DNA of 64,000 nt from assembly GCA_036971475.1 (NCBI GenBank), contig JBAIZL010000003.1, positions 48,315,342 through 48,379,341 of the forward strand, given 5' to 3'. The position numbers were made by a program, and so were the translations under genes. This stretch comes from Prosapia bicincta (lineage: Eukaryota; Arthropoda; Insecta; Hemiptera; Cercopidae). Shown here piece after piece: positions 36,291 to 47,150 of this stretch. Under the pieces are notes generated by a model. It saw nothing but the letters and a program-made list of their open reading frames with translations, was not told the origin of the DNA and searched no databases. Position 1 is the stretch's first letter; the number at the start of each line of letters is the position of its first letter.

Positions 36291-37198
36291 GGGGCGTCTT
36301 AGACACAAAATACCATAAAAATGGATAAACCTCATATATTTCAGTGCAGAAAACAGGGGTTAAAGTTTTAAAAAAATTAACTCGTTTTGAGATATATATA
36401 AGTGTAAAGTTTGGATTTTTACCCCCCAAAATAGCTCTTTTAAAATTAGTTTTTTTAATGGCTCTAAAACTACTTAATCAAATAAAACGTGTAAGGCTCA
36501 AATTAAAGCTTATAAAAAGACAAATAAAACTTTTCTTTTTTTTGCCAACGGTATTAAGTTTATAGCGCTTGCAAGGTGGCGCTGTTGCAAAACAATCGAA
36601 AAATTTGTTAAAATTATGGTATATGTATAAAAATTAGTTAATTATTTTAAAAAATGTTTGCAATAAAATTTGTAGAAGATAAAATTATGAACATTTTAAG
36701 ACCAACTGGAAGTCGGAATCTTAAATAGAAAAAAAAGAATCACCAACAAGCAAATGATTTTTTTTTTAATTAAAAAAAAAGTTATTAGAAGGGTTGTAAA
36801 AATGAATTAGGTTGCTTAAATGTCAAACCAAATTAGAAACTTTTTTTCTATATACTTATTAATATTCTCAGTGATTTTCAACCATTTTCATAATAAACTT
36901 TGTGATTTATTCAACTTAAAAGTTTGGAAATTAAACCTTATTACAAAAAAAATATTGGTTTTTGTAAATTTTCAAGAAAACAGTTAATTTTACACAGAAA
37001 CAATATTTAACAAAAATTATAGTGTTTATTTAGATAAATAATTCCTTTTTTTGTGACGTCTTGATCCCGATATATTTCCGTTCAATGTTTTGGTTAATCA
37101 ATTTTCGATGCACGAATTGGACCCAAATATGGTAGATATATAAAAAAACAGTTAATTATTGTAAAAAAGGTTGTATAAGGTGTGTGATTGTGGGGAAT

Positions 37199-37500
37199 GC
37201 CCCCAAAAGGGCTGATTTTGCTCTTCTAGGGCTGTTAAACCAATTTTTCATTTACGTGACTTTGATTTTCTGACTGAGCAGTCTAAACAATGTATTTAAA
37301 GTTTTTATGCTTATCTATTTAAGGTGATTGTAGATAATGCCCCCAAAAGGGCTGATTTTGCCCTTCTAGGACTGTTAAATCAATTTTTCATTTACGTGAC
37401 TTTGATTTTCTGACTGAGCAGTCTAAACAATGTATTTAAAGTTTTTTGCTTATTTATTTAAGGTTATTGTAGATAAGGCCCCCAAAAGGGTTGATTTTTG
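37199..37500. repeat. Internal ~140-bp tandem repeat of the TAGTG element
   Basis: GCCCCCAAAAGGG starts at 37199, 37339 and 37478, spacings 140 and 139. The first two units are nearly identical, sharing CATTTACGTGACTTTGATTT and TGACTGAGCAGTCTAAACAA. The third decays after ~30 bases. A looser echo (GCCCCTATAAGGGC) appears near 37651. Confidence 0.85.
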
Positions 37501-37811
37501 CCCGAAAATTGCCTTTTTAGAAATGTTGTACCACTTTTTTAGTTTCGGAACCTCAATTTTGTGTCTTAGCAGACACAAAAACATAACATACTATTATTTG
37601 ATTCACTTATTTCAAGTCATTCATTTATCTCTGCTCATAAGGGTTGTTTTTGCCCCTATAAGGGCAATGGGCATTTCCTCAACACAGACTATTGTCACTA
37701 ATGGACCTTATATATTTTAAAAGAGATTGCCAAAAATTTCAGATCAATCGATTCACCGTCTTAGAGTTTCTGGGTTTGGCCTTTTTAGTGACTTCCTTTA
37801 TCCCACTAAGT

Positions 37812-38365
37812 AGAAATATAAAGTTATTATAAAATCTCCCCTAACAAATACATTACCTTTCTTATTCCATCCTTATAATCTATTTATAGTTATATTATAT
37901 AAACACAAAACTCACAACAGGAAATAAGTCTTTATACATACATGTTTCGGCACCACTACAAGTTGTCTTTTTCCGATTTTAGCAGGACAAAGGTACTTGT
38001 GAAATTTAGATATTTCTTCCTAAATGGTTATTGCAAAATATTTGGCTTAAGAAAACAGTAATGGAAACCCTCTAACTGTCCCAATTATTATAAACTAATT
38101 ACACTTGACAACAAACTTTTAATTCAAAAACCTTTAGACAAAATGCGAAAATACAGCTAAATACATCACAACTTTAATCGAGTAAGAAATGATAAAATAA
38201 ACGCACTTGTTGAATAAACACAGCTGACGACCCAATTCCCTTGCAGTCCAAAGTCTCGTAGCGATAAGAATTTGTTACCCTAGTTGGCTGAGGCAGCCTC
38301 GACTTTCTTCCTTTAGTTTGTTTACTCTAGACATCACATTGAAGTGAATGTGGCAACATAGCCTG
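37812..38365. repeat. Segmental duplication copy B, last part with empty CACTA site
   Basis: It aligns with 22889-22933 and then 24969-25515 of copy A. The single TTA at 37853-37855 is the pre-insertion site of the CACTA-like element. No gene seen. Confidence 0.85.
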
Positions 38366-39000
38366 GTGGTCTCAGAAACAAAATTATTGTATATCTGAGT
38401 GCACTTCAATAAATAATATTCAACCAAGAACTATTATAGTCTCTTTTTTCTCGACCGACTACTATAGGTTAAGCTGTTATTATCCTAATTAAATACTAAA
38501 TTACGATCAGCTAATGTTAACAAAGCATTCCTTTACATTTAGGCGGTACGAAGTTCCCTGGGTCAGCTAGTAATTGTTAAAATTTTAAAATTTTCTGTAA
38601 ATTAAACTCGACCAATCAGTTTCACTATTAGCCTACAGCCAGAGGACGGCTTTGTGACCAAAACATTGGCGACAACCTTTATCTTTTGGAGTGGTAAAAG
38701 TTTGTTCAAACTGACATTGGACATAAAACGACCAAAGCACTAATCAATAAAACGTTTTCGTATTCAAAGTATTAGGCTATAAACATTACTTATGAAAACA
38801 TTTTCAATCTAGAAAAGTGTGGTCAAATTAAATGTAGGAGATTACATCAGATTATGGCTGTCTTGTAACATTCCAAGTAGCCCCAGTTCAATTATTTTAC
38901 TTTGACTGATTCTTAGTAATTCTAATTGTAGACAATCTCCGCACCTTCAGTAGCCCCACTTTCTATATCCAAGCCTTGCTATATTTACACTTCCCTAGAA
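38366..39000. other. Unassigned spacer with a possible Helitron-like 3' end
   Basis: There is no partner in copy A. GGCGGTACGAAGTTCCCTGG then GTCAGCTAG|T at 38543-38571 looks like a common arthropod repeat terminus ending CTAG before T, as Helitron ends do; no matching start was found nearby. From ~38860 the sequence is probably the 5' untranslated region of the retrotransposon fragment that follows. Confidence 0.4.
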
Positions 39001-39866
39001 ATGGCGACTAGAGAAGCGCAACTGGGCCGAGTCAATGGGGACATGCTCTCCGAGGGACCATCTATTCCAGCCACTGCTGTCAGCACCTACTCCCAATCAC
39101 AGCTAGACACTGATTACACTATGACGGAGGGTTCTGCTTACGATGATGCCGGATATCGGCCTGTCGTGAGGAGGAACAGGAAGAAGCAGACTCGCCAGTC
39201 CAACTCCGGAACCGAAACCGAGGTGGACCCTGTGAAGACTGCCAGAGCTGTAGCCACCGCAGAGGCTCACAGAGCTCCACAAAAGGTCGACCCTCAACAA
39301 AAGACCGACACATTACAAACACAAACACTGACGGGGCAGCGGCCAAGATCCCTGCAATCTCCCAAGATCATCTCTTAATAGACATAAGTAAGGAATTCAA
39401 GAGAAAATACAATCCTTACTTGGATATGGCAACCAAGATGAAGGATGGAGTGAAGCTCCAAAAACGTAAGCCTACCTACGACGAATATATAAACCTCCAG
39501 AGGTACCTTGGGGAAAGGGCGTGCTTCACCAGGTATTCCGCCTCAAAAATACGAAGACATTTAAAGTAGTAGCTAGACTTATGAATAAATCCACCGAAGC
39601 AGCGGAGGTCGGAAACGACCTTAAAAGAAGGGGTATGGAGGTCCTCAAAGTGTCCCAAATGATGGAAAACTTTACCAATGAGTCTATGCCCATGTTCCTA
39701 ACGTCCAAAACAGACGCACGTGAAACAATAGCGATCACTAATATTTGATTTACGAGGGCACGAGTGGAATCCTACTCGTCCTGTGCACACACGTCCTGTG
39801 CATTGCTACAAGTGCCAGAGGATAGGCCACACAACAAGTTGTTGTAAGGCTGCTCCCTGGTGTTAA
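39001..39866 (+). pseudogene. Truncated, frameshifted Gag-like ORF1 of a jockey-type non-LTR retrotransposon
   Basis: A plausible ATG at 39001 (after TTCCCTAGAA) opens a 125-codon basic, Ser/Thr/Gln-rich N-terminal part. A frameshift near 39300-39335 leads into AAKIPAISQDHLLIDISKEF and KPTYDEYINLQRYLGE. A second near 39520 leads into LKNTKTFKVVARLMNKST, then LKRRGMEVLKVSQMM and SKTDARETIAITNI. A third near 39740 leads into EWNPTRPVHTRPVHCYKC. The last part holds a CCHC zinc knuckle, CYKCQRIGHTTSCC (39804-39845), preceded by the usual NPTRPV motif. This order matches the nucleic-acid-binding ORF1 of jockey-like elements. A stop at ~39862 destroys the second knuckle, and satellite 2 replaces everything downstream, so no reverse transcriptase remains. 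Confidence 0.8.
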
Positions 39867-40138
39867 ATGTGTTGAAAGCCACGATCCCAAGATCGCGCCA
39901 TTTATTTAATAACGTCTTTCCAATCCTAACAGTTTGTAACCACAGATATAAACCAAATTTTACAGATCATGAGATTTACAGTTGCTAGCTACTGCACTCA
40001 GCAACGTCCATTGATAAATAGTTTGGAAATAGTAACGCACATGGCAGAACCTACATTGTCAAATAATCCAATTCAAATGATGATTCTATGGTTTAAAATT
40101 CCACCAACCTCCTGCTGGGGATGTCTAATCATAAACGG

Positions 40139-40157
40139 ACATTGTAAACTACAATGT
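40139..40157. repeat. Conserved 8-bp dyad in satellite 2 monomers (first example)
   Basis: ACATTGTA-AAC-TACAATGT is a perfect 8-bp inverted repeat with a 3-bp centre. Nearly every monomer keeps it. Exceptions include ACATGGTA near 43575 and 45483, ATATTTTA near 41285, and TACAATTTT in the CCATGTC-type monomers. It could be a protein-binding or hairpin site; function is unknown. Confidence 0.75.
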
Positions 40158-40167
40158 TGGGGAATCG

Positions 40168-40183
40168 GGCACTATATATACGG
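40168..40183. promoter_or_regulatory. TATA-like box conserved in satellite 2 monomers (first example)
   Basis: GCACTATATATACGGTG lies about 10 bases after the dyad, and TATATATAC is kept in nearly every monomer, usually followed by a T-run. It resembles a TATA box and might drive satellite transcription. This is speculative: an AT-rich motif can be conserved by array homogenisation alone. Confidence 0.25.
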
Positions 40184-41806
40184 TGATTTTAATTTAAAGT
40201 TATTAAATTCATTTGTAAAACTGTAAAAGTTGCGAATAGAAATTAAGTTTACAACTTTAGAAAAATAATAAATTAATAACGTCTTCCCAATCCAAACAGT
40301 TTGTAACCACAGATATAAACATAATCTTAAAGATCATGACTTAAACCACAACATTTACAGTTGCTAGCTACTGCACTCAGCAACGTCCATTGATAAATAG
40401 TTTGGAAATAGTAACGCAGATGCCAGCACCTACAAGGTCAAATAATCCAAGTCAAATGATGATTCGATGGTTTAAAATTCCACCAACCTCCTACTGGGGA
40501 TGTCCAATCATAAACAGACATTGTAAACTACAATGTTGGGGAACCTAGCACTATATATAGGGTGTTTTTTTTTTATATAAAACTCCTGAAATTCATCTGT
40601 AAAACTATTAAAGCAGCGAATAGAAATTAAAGTTACAACTTTAGAGAAATAATAAATTAATAACGTCTTTCCAATACTAACAGTTTGTAACCACAGATAT
40701 AAACAAAATCTTAAAGATCATGCCTTAAACCATAACATTTACAGTTGCTAGCTAGCGCACTCAGCAACGTCCATTGATAAATAGTTTGGAAATAGTAACG
40801 CAGATGCCAGCACCTACAAGGTCAAATAATCCAAGTCAAATGATGATTCAATGGTTTAAAATTCCACCAACCTCCTACTGGGGATGTCCAATCATAAACA
40901 GACATTGTAAACTACAATGTTGGGGAACCTAGCACTATATATACGGTGTTTTTTTTTATATAAAACTCCTTAAATTCATCTGTAAAACTATTAAAGCAGC
41001 GAATAGAAATTAAAGTTACAACTTTAGAGAAATAATAAATTAATAACGTCTTTCCAATCCTAACATTTTGTAACCACAGATATAAACAAAATCTTAAAGA
41101 TCATGCCTTAAACCACAACATTTACAGTTGCTAGCTACTGCACTCAGCAACGTCCATTGATAAATAGTTTGGAAATAGTAACGCAGATGCCAGCACCTAC
41201 AAGGTCAAATAATCCAAGTCAAATGATGATTCGATGGTTTAAAATTCCGCCAACCTCCTACTGGGGATGTCCAATCATAAACAGATATTTTAAACTACAA
41301 TGTTGGGGAACCTAGCACTATATATACGGTGTTTATTTTTATATAAAACTCCTTAAATTCATCTGTAAAACTATTAAAGCAGCGAATAGAAATTAAAGTT
41401 ACAACTTTAGAGAAATAATAAATTAATAACGTCTTTCCAATCCTAACAGTTTGTAACCACAGATATAAACAAAATCCCAAAGATCATGCTTTAAACCATA
41501 ACATTTACAGTTGCTAGCTAGCGCACTCAGCAACGTCCATTGATAAATAGTTTGGAAATAGTAACGCAGATGCCAGCACCTACAAGGTCAAATAATCCAA
41601 GTCAAATGATGATTCGATCGTTTAAAATTCCACCAACCTCCTACTGGGGATGTCCAATCATAAACAGACATTGTAAACTACAATGTTGGGGTACATAGCA
41701 CTATATATACAGTGTTTTTTATATAAAACTCCTTAAATTCATCTGTAAAACTATTAAAGCAGCGAATAGAAATTAAAGTTACAACTTTAGACAAATAATA
41801 AACTAA

Positions 41807-44800
41807 TAACGTCTTTCCAATCCTAACAGTTTGTAACCACAGATATAAACAAAATCTTAAAGATCATGCCTTAAACCACAACATTTACAGTTGCTAGCTA
41901 CTGCACTCAGCAACGTCCATTGATAAATAGTTTGGAAATAGTAACGCAGATGCCAGCACCTACAAGGTCAAATAATCCAAGTCAAATGATGATTCGATGG
42001 TTTAAATTCCACCAACCTCCTACTGGGGATGTCCAATCATAAACAGACATTGTAAACTACAATGTTGGGGAACCTAGCACTATATATACGGTGTTCTTTT
42101 TTATATAAAACTCCTTAAATTCATCTGTAAAACTATTAAAGCAGCGAATAGAAATTAAAGTTACAACTTTAGAGAAATAATAAATTAATAACGTCTTTCC
42201 AATCCTAACAGTTTGTAACCACAGATATAAACAAAATCTTAAAGATCATGCCTTAAACCATAACATTTACAGTTGCTAGCTACTGCACTCAGCAACGTCC
42301 ATTGATAAATAGTTTGGAAATAGTAACGCAGATGCCAGCACCTACAAGGTCAAATAATCCAAGTCAAATGATGATTCGATGGTTTAAAATTATACCAACC
42401 TCCTACTGGGGATGTCCAATCATAAACAGACATTGTAAACTACAATGTTGGGGAATCGGGCACTATATATACGGTGTTTTTTATATAAAAGTCCCTAAAT
42501 TCATCTGTAAAACTATTCAAGTTGCGAATAGAAATTAAGGTTACAACTTTAGAGAAATAATAAATTAATAACGTCTTTCCAATCCTAACAGTTTGTAACC
42601 ACAGATATAAACAAAATCTTAAAGATCATGCCTTAAACCACAACATTTACAGTTGCTAGCTACTGCACTCAGCAACGTCCATTGATAAATAGTTTGGAAA
42701 TAGTAACGCAGATGCCAGCACCTACAAGGTCAAATAATCCATGTCAAATGATGATTCTATGGTTTAAAATTCCACCAACCTCCTGCTGGGGATGTCTAAT
42801 CATAAACAGACATTGTAAACTACAATTTTGGGGAACTTAGCACTATATATACGGTATTTTTAATTTAAAGTTCTTAAATTCATCTGTAAAACTATTAAAG
42901 TTGCGAATAGAAATTAAGGATACAACTTTAGAGCAATAATAATAAATTAATAACGTCTTTCCAATCCTAACAGTTTGTAACCACAGATATAAACAAAATC
43001 TTAAAGATCATGCCTTAAACCATAACATTTACAGTTGCTAGCTAGCGCACTCAGCAACGTCCATTGATAAATAGTTTTGAAATAGTAACGCAGATGCCAG
43101 CACCTACAAGGTGAAATAATGCAAGTCAAATGATGATTCGATGGTTTAAAATTCCACCAACCTCCTACTGGGGATGTCCAATCATAAACAGACATTGTAA
43201 ACTACAATGTTGGGGAACCTAGCACTATATATACCGTGTTTTTTATATAAAACTCCTTAAATTCATCTGTAAAAACTATTAAAGCAGCGAATAGAAATTA
43301 AAGTTACAACTTTAGAGAAATAATAAATTAATAACGTCTTTCCAATTATAACAGTTTGTAACCACAGATATAAACAAAATCTTAAAGATCATGCCTTAAA
43401 CCATAACATTTACAGTTGCTAGCTAGCGCACTCAGCAACGTCCATTGATAAATAGTTTGGAAATAGTAACGCAGATGCCAGCACCTACAAGGTCAAATAA
43501 TCCAAGTCAAATGATGATTCAATGGTTTAAAATTCCACCAACCTCCTACTGGGGATGTCCAATCATAAACAGACATGGTAAACTACAATGTTGGGGTACA
43601 TAGCACTATATATACAGTGTTTTTTATATAAAACTCCTTAAATTCATCTGTAAAACAATTAAAGCAGCGAATAGAAATTAAAGTTACAACTTTAGACAAA
43701 TAATAAACTAATAACGTCTTTCCAATCCTAACAGTTTGTAACCACAGATATAAACAAAATCTTAAAAATCATGCCTTAAACCACAACATTTACAGTTGCT
43801 AGCTACTGCACTCAGCAACGTCCATTGATAAATAGTTTGGAAATAGTAACGCAGATGCCAGCACCTACAAGGTCAAATAATCCAAGTCAAATGATGATTC
43901 GATGGTTTAAACTTTCACCAACCTCCTACTGGGGATGTCCAATCATAAACAGACATTGTAAACTACAATGTTGGGGATCCTAGCACTATATATACGGTGT
44001 TCTTTTTTATATAAAACTCCTTAAATTCATCTGTAAAACTATTAAAGCAGCGAATAGAAATTAAAGTTACAACTTTAGAGAAATAATAAATTAATAACGT
44101 CTTTCCAATCCTAACAGTTTGTAACCACAGATATAAACAAAATCTTAAAGATCATGCCTTAAACCATAACATTTACAGTTGCTAGCTACTGCACTCAGCA
44201 ACGTCCATTGATAAATAGTTTGGAAATAGTAACGCAGATGCCAGCACCTACAAGGTCAAATAATCCAAGTCAAATGATGATTCGATGGTTTAAAATTATA
44301 CCAACCTCCTACTGGGGATGTCCAACCATAAACAGACATTGTAAACTACAATGTTGGAGAATCGGGCACTATATATACGGTGTTTTTTATATAAAAGTCC
44401 CTAAATTCATCTGTAAAACTATTCAAGTTGCGAATAGAAATTAAGGTTACAACTTTAGAGAAATAATAAATTAATAACGTCTTTCCAATCCTAACAGTTT
44501 GTAACCACAGATATAAACAAAATCTTAAAGATCATGCCTTAAACCACAACATTTACAGTTGCTAGCTACTGCACTCAGCAACGTCCATTGATAAATAGTT
44601 TGGAAATAGTAACGCAGATGCCAGCACCTACAAGGTCAAATAATCCATGTCAAATGATGATTCTATGGTTTAAAATTCCACCAACCTCCTGCTGGGGATG
44701 TCTAATCATAAACAGACATTGTAAACTACAATTTTGGGGAACTTAGCACTATATATACGGTGTTTTTAATTTAAAGTTCTTAAATTCATCTGTAAAACTA

Positions 44801-47150
44801 TTAAAGTTGCGAATAGAAATTAAGGATACAACTTTAGAGCAATAATAATAAATTAATAACGTCTTTCCAATCCTAACAGTTTGTAACCACAGATATAAAC
44901 AAAATCTTAAAGATCATGCCTTAAACCATAACATTTACAGTTGCTAGCTAGCGCACTCAGCAACGTCCATTGATAAATAGTTTTGAAATAGTAACGCAGA
45001 TGCCAGCACCTACAAGGTGAAATAATCCAAGTCAAATGATGATTCGATGGTTTAAAATTCCACCAACCTCCTACTGGGTATGTCCAATCATAAACAGACA
45101 TTGTAAACTACAATGTTGGGGAACCTAGCACTATATATACGGTGTTTTTTTTTATATAAAACTCCTTAAATTCATCTGTAAAAACTATTAAAGCAGCGAA
45201 TAGAAATTAAAGTTACAACTTTAGAGAAATAATAAATTAATAACGTCTTTCCAATCCTAACAGTTTGTAACCACAGATATAAACAAAATCTTAAAGATCA
45301 TGCCTTAAACCATAACATTTACAGTTGCTAGCTAGCGCACTCAGCAACGTCCATTGATAAATAGTTTGGAAATAGTAACGCAGATGCCAGCACCTACAAG
45401 GTCAAATAATCCAAGTCAAATGATGATTCAATGGTTTAAAATTCCACCAACCTCCTACTGGGGATGTCCAATCATAAACAGACATGGTAAACTACAATGT
45501 TGGGGTACATAGCACTATATATACAGTGTTTTTTATATAAAACTCCTTAAATTCATCTGTAAAACAATTAAAGCAGCGAATAGAAATTAAAGTTACAACT
45601 TTAGACAAATAATAAACTAATAACGTCTTTCCAATCCTAACAGTTTGTAACCACAGATATAAACAAAATCCTAAAAATCATGCCTTAAACCACAACATTT
45701 ACAGTTGCTAGCTACTGCACTCAGCAACGTCCATTGATAAATAGTTTGGAAATAGTAACGCAGATGCCAGCACCTACAAGGTCAAATAATCCAAGTCAAA
45801 TGATGATTCGATGGTTTAAACTTCCACCAACCTCCTACTGGGGATGTCCAATCATAAACAGACATTGTAAACTACAATGTTGGGGATCCTAGCACTATAT
45901 ATACGGTGTTCTTTTTTATATAAAACTCCTTAAATTCATCTGTAAAACTATTAAAGCAGCGAATAGAAATTAAAGTTACAACTTTAGAGAAATAATAAAT
46001 TAATAACGTCTTTCCAATCCTAACAGTTTGTAACCACAGATATAAACAAAATCTTAAAGATCATGCCTTAAACCATAACATTTACAGTTGCTAGCTACTG
46101 CACTCAGCAACGTCCATTGATAAATAGTTTGGAAATAGTAACGCAGATGCCAGCACCTACAAGGTCAAATAATCCAAGTCAAATGATGATTCGATGGTTT
46201 AAAATTATACCAACGTCCTACTGGGGATGTCCAACCATAAACAGACATTGTAAACTACAAAGTTGGGGAATCGGGCACTATATATACGGTGTTTTTTATA
46301 TAAAAGTCCCTAAATTCATCTGTAAAACTATTCAAGTTGCGAATAGAAATTAAGGTTACAACTTTAGAGAAATAATAAATTAATAACGTCTTTCCAATCC
46401 TAACAGTTTGTAACCACAGATATAAACAAAATCTTAAAGATCATGCCTTAAACCACAACATTTACAGTTGCTAGCTACTGCACTCAGCAACGTCCATTGA
46501 TAAATAGTTTGGAAATAGTAACGCAGATGCCAGCACCTACAAGGTCAAATAATCCATGTCAAATGATGATTCTATGGTTTAAAATTCCACCAACCTCCTG
46601 CTGGGGATGTCTAATCATAAACAGACATTGTAAACTACAATTTTGGGGAACTTAGCACTATATATACGGTGTTTTTAATTTAAAGTTCTTAAATTCATCT
46701 GTAAAACTATTAAAGTTGCGAATAGAAATTAAGGATACAACTTTAGAGCAATAATAATAAATTAATAACGTCTTTCCAATCCTAACAGTTTGTAACCACA
46801 GATATAAACAAAATCTTAAAGATCATGCCTTAAACCACAACATTTACAGTTGCTAGCTACTGCACTCAGCAACGTCCATTGATAAATAGTTTGGAAATAG
46901 TAACGCAGATGCCAGCACCTACAAGGTCAAATAATCCATGTCAAATGATGATTCGATGGTTTAAAATTCCACCAACCTCCTACTGGGGATGTCCAATCAT
47001 AAACAGACATTGTAAACTACAATGTTGGGGAACCTAGCACTATATATACAGTGTTTTTTATATAAAACTCCTTAAATAAATCTGTAAAACTATGAAAGCA
47101 GCGAATAGAAATTAAAGTTACAACTTTAGACAAATAATAAACTAATAACG
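41807..47150. repeat. Satellite 2 five-monomer higher-order repeat (~1.91 kb)
   Basis: Private variants recur every five monomers. GGGGTACATAGCAC is at ~41689, 43595 and 45504; GGTGTTCTTTTTTATA at ~42092, 43998 and 45905; the AATCGGGCACTATATATACGG monomer at ~42454, 44361 and 46269; and GAGCAATAATAATAAATT at ~42932, 44838 and 46748. Spacings are 1905-1910 bp. Farther right the same monomer types return with irregular spacing of four, six, eight or nine units. Confidence 0.75.

Larger units (their letters stand above)
36130..37808. mobile_element. Unclassified 1.7-kb TIR transposon, TAGTG...CACTA termini
   Basis: The element has perfect 22-bp terminal inverted repeats starting TAGTGGGATAAAGGAAGTCA, with weaker similarity continuing about 30 bp further (CTCTAAGAC / TTCTAAGAC). 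The TSD is AGT. The empty site in copy A fixes the limits. No transposase is encoded: the longest frames (103 and 96 codons) show no domain. It contains a ~140-bp internal tandem repeat and a GC hairpin. TAGTG at the outside is the reverse of a CACTA start, so I do not assign it to CACTA. A 3-bp TSD also fits other superfamilies. It is non-autonomous. Confidence 0.8.
39908..40276. repeat. Diverged edge monomer of satellite 2
   Basis: The first monomer is 367 bp and differs from the rest. The segment after ATATAAACC lacks the usual AAAATCTTAAAGATCATGCC (reading AAATTTTACAGATCATGAG), has TGATTTTAATTTAAAG in place of the T-run, and carries GCACATGGCAGAACC. Array-edge copies escaping homogenisation are commonly divergent. 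Confidence 0.8.

Noticed and set aside
36118..36565. Open frames inside the TAGTG element (103 and 73 codons)
   Set aside because: They overlap each other on opposite strands, cross the TIR and show no transposase motif.
36130..37808. Calling the TAGTG...CACTA element a CACTA transposon
   Set aside because: The outer ends read TAGTG at the 5' side and CACTA at the 3' side, the reverse of true CACTA termini, and no matching transposase is present.
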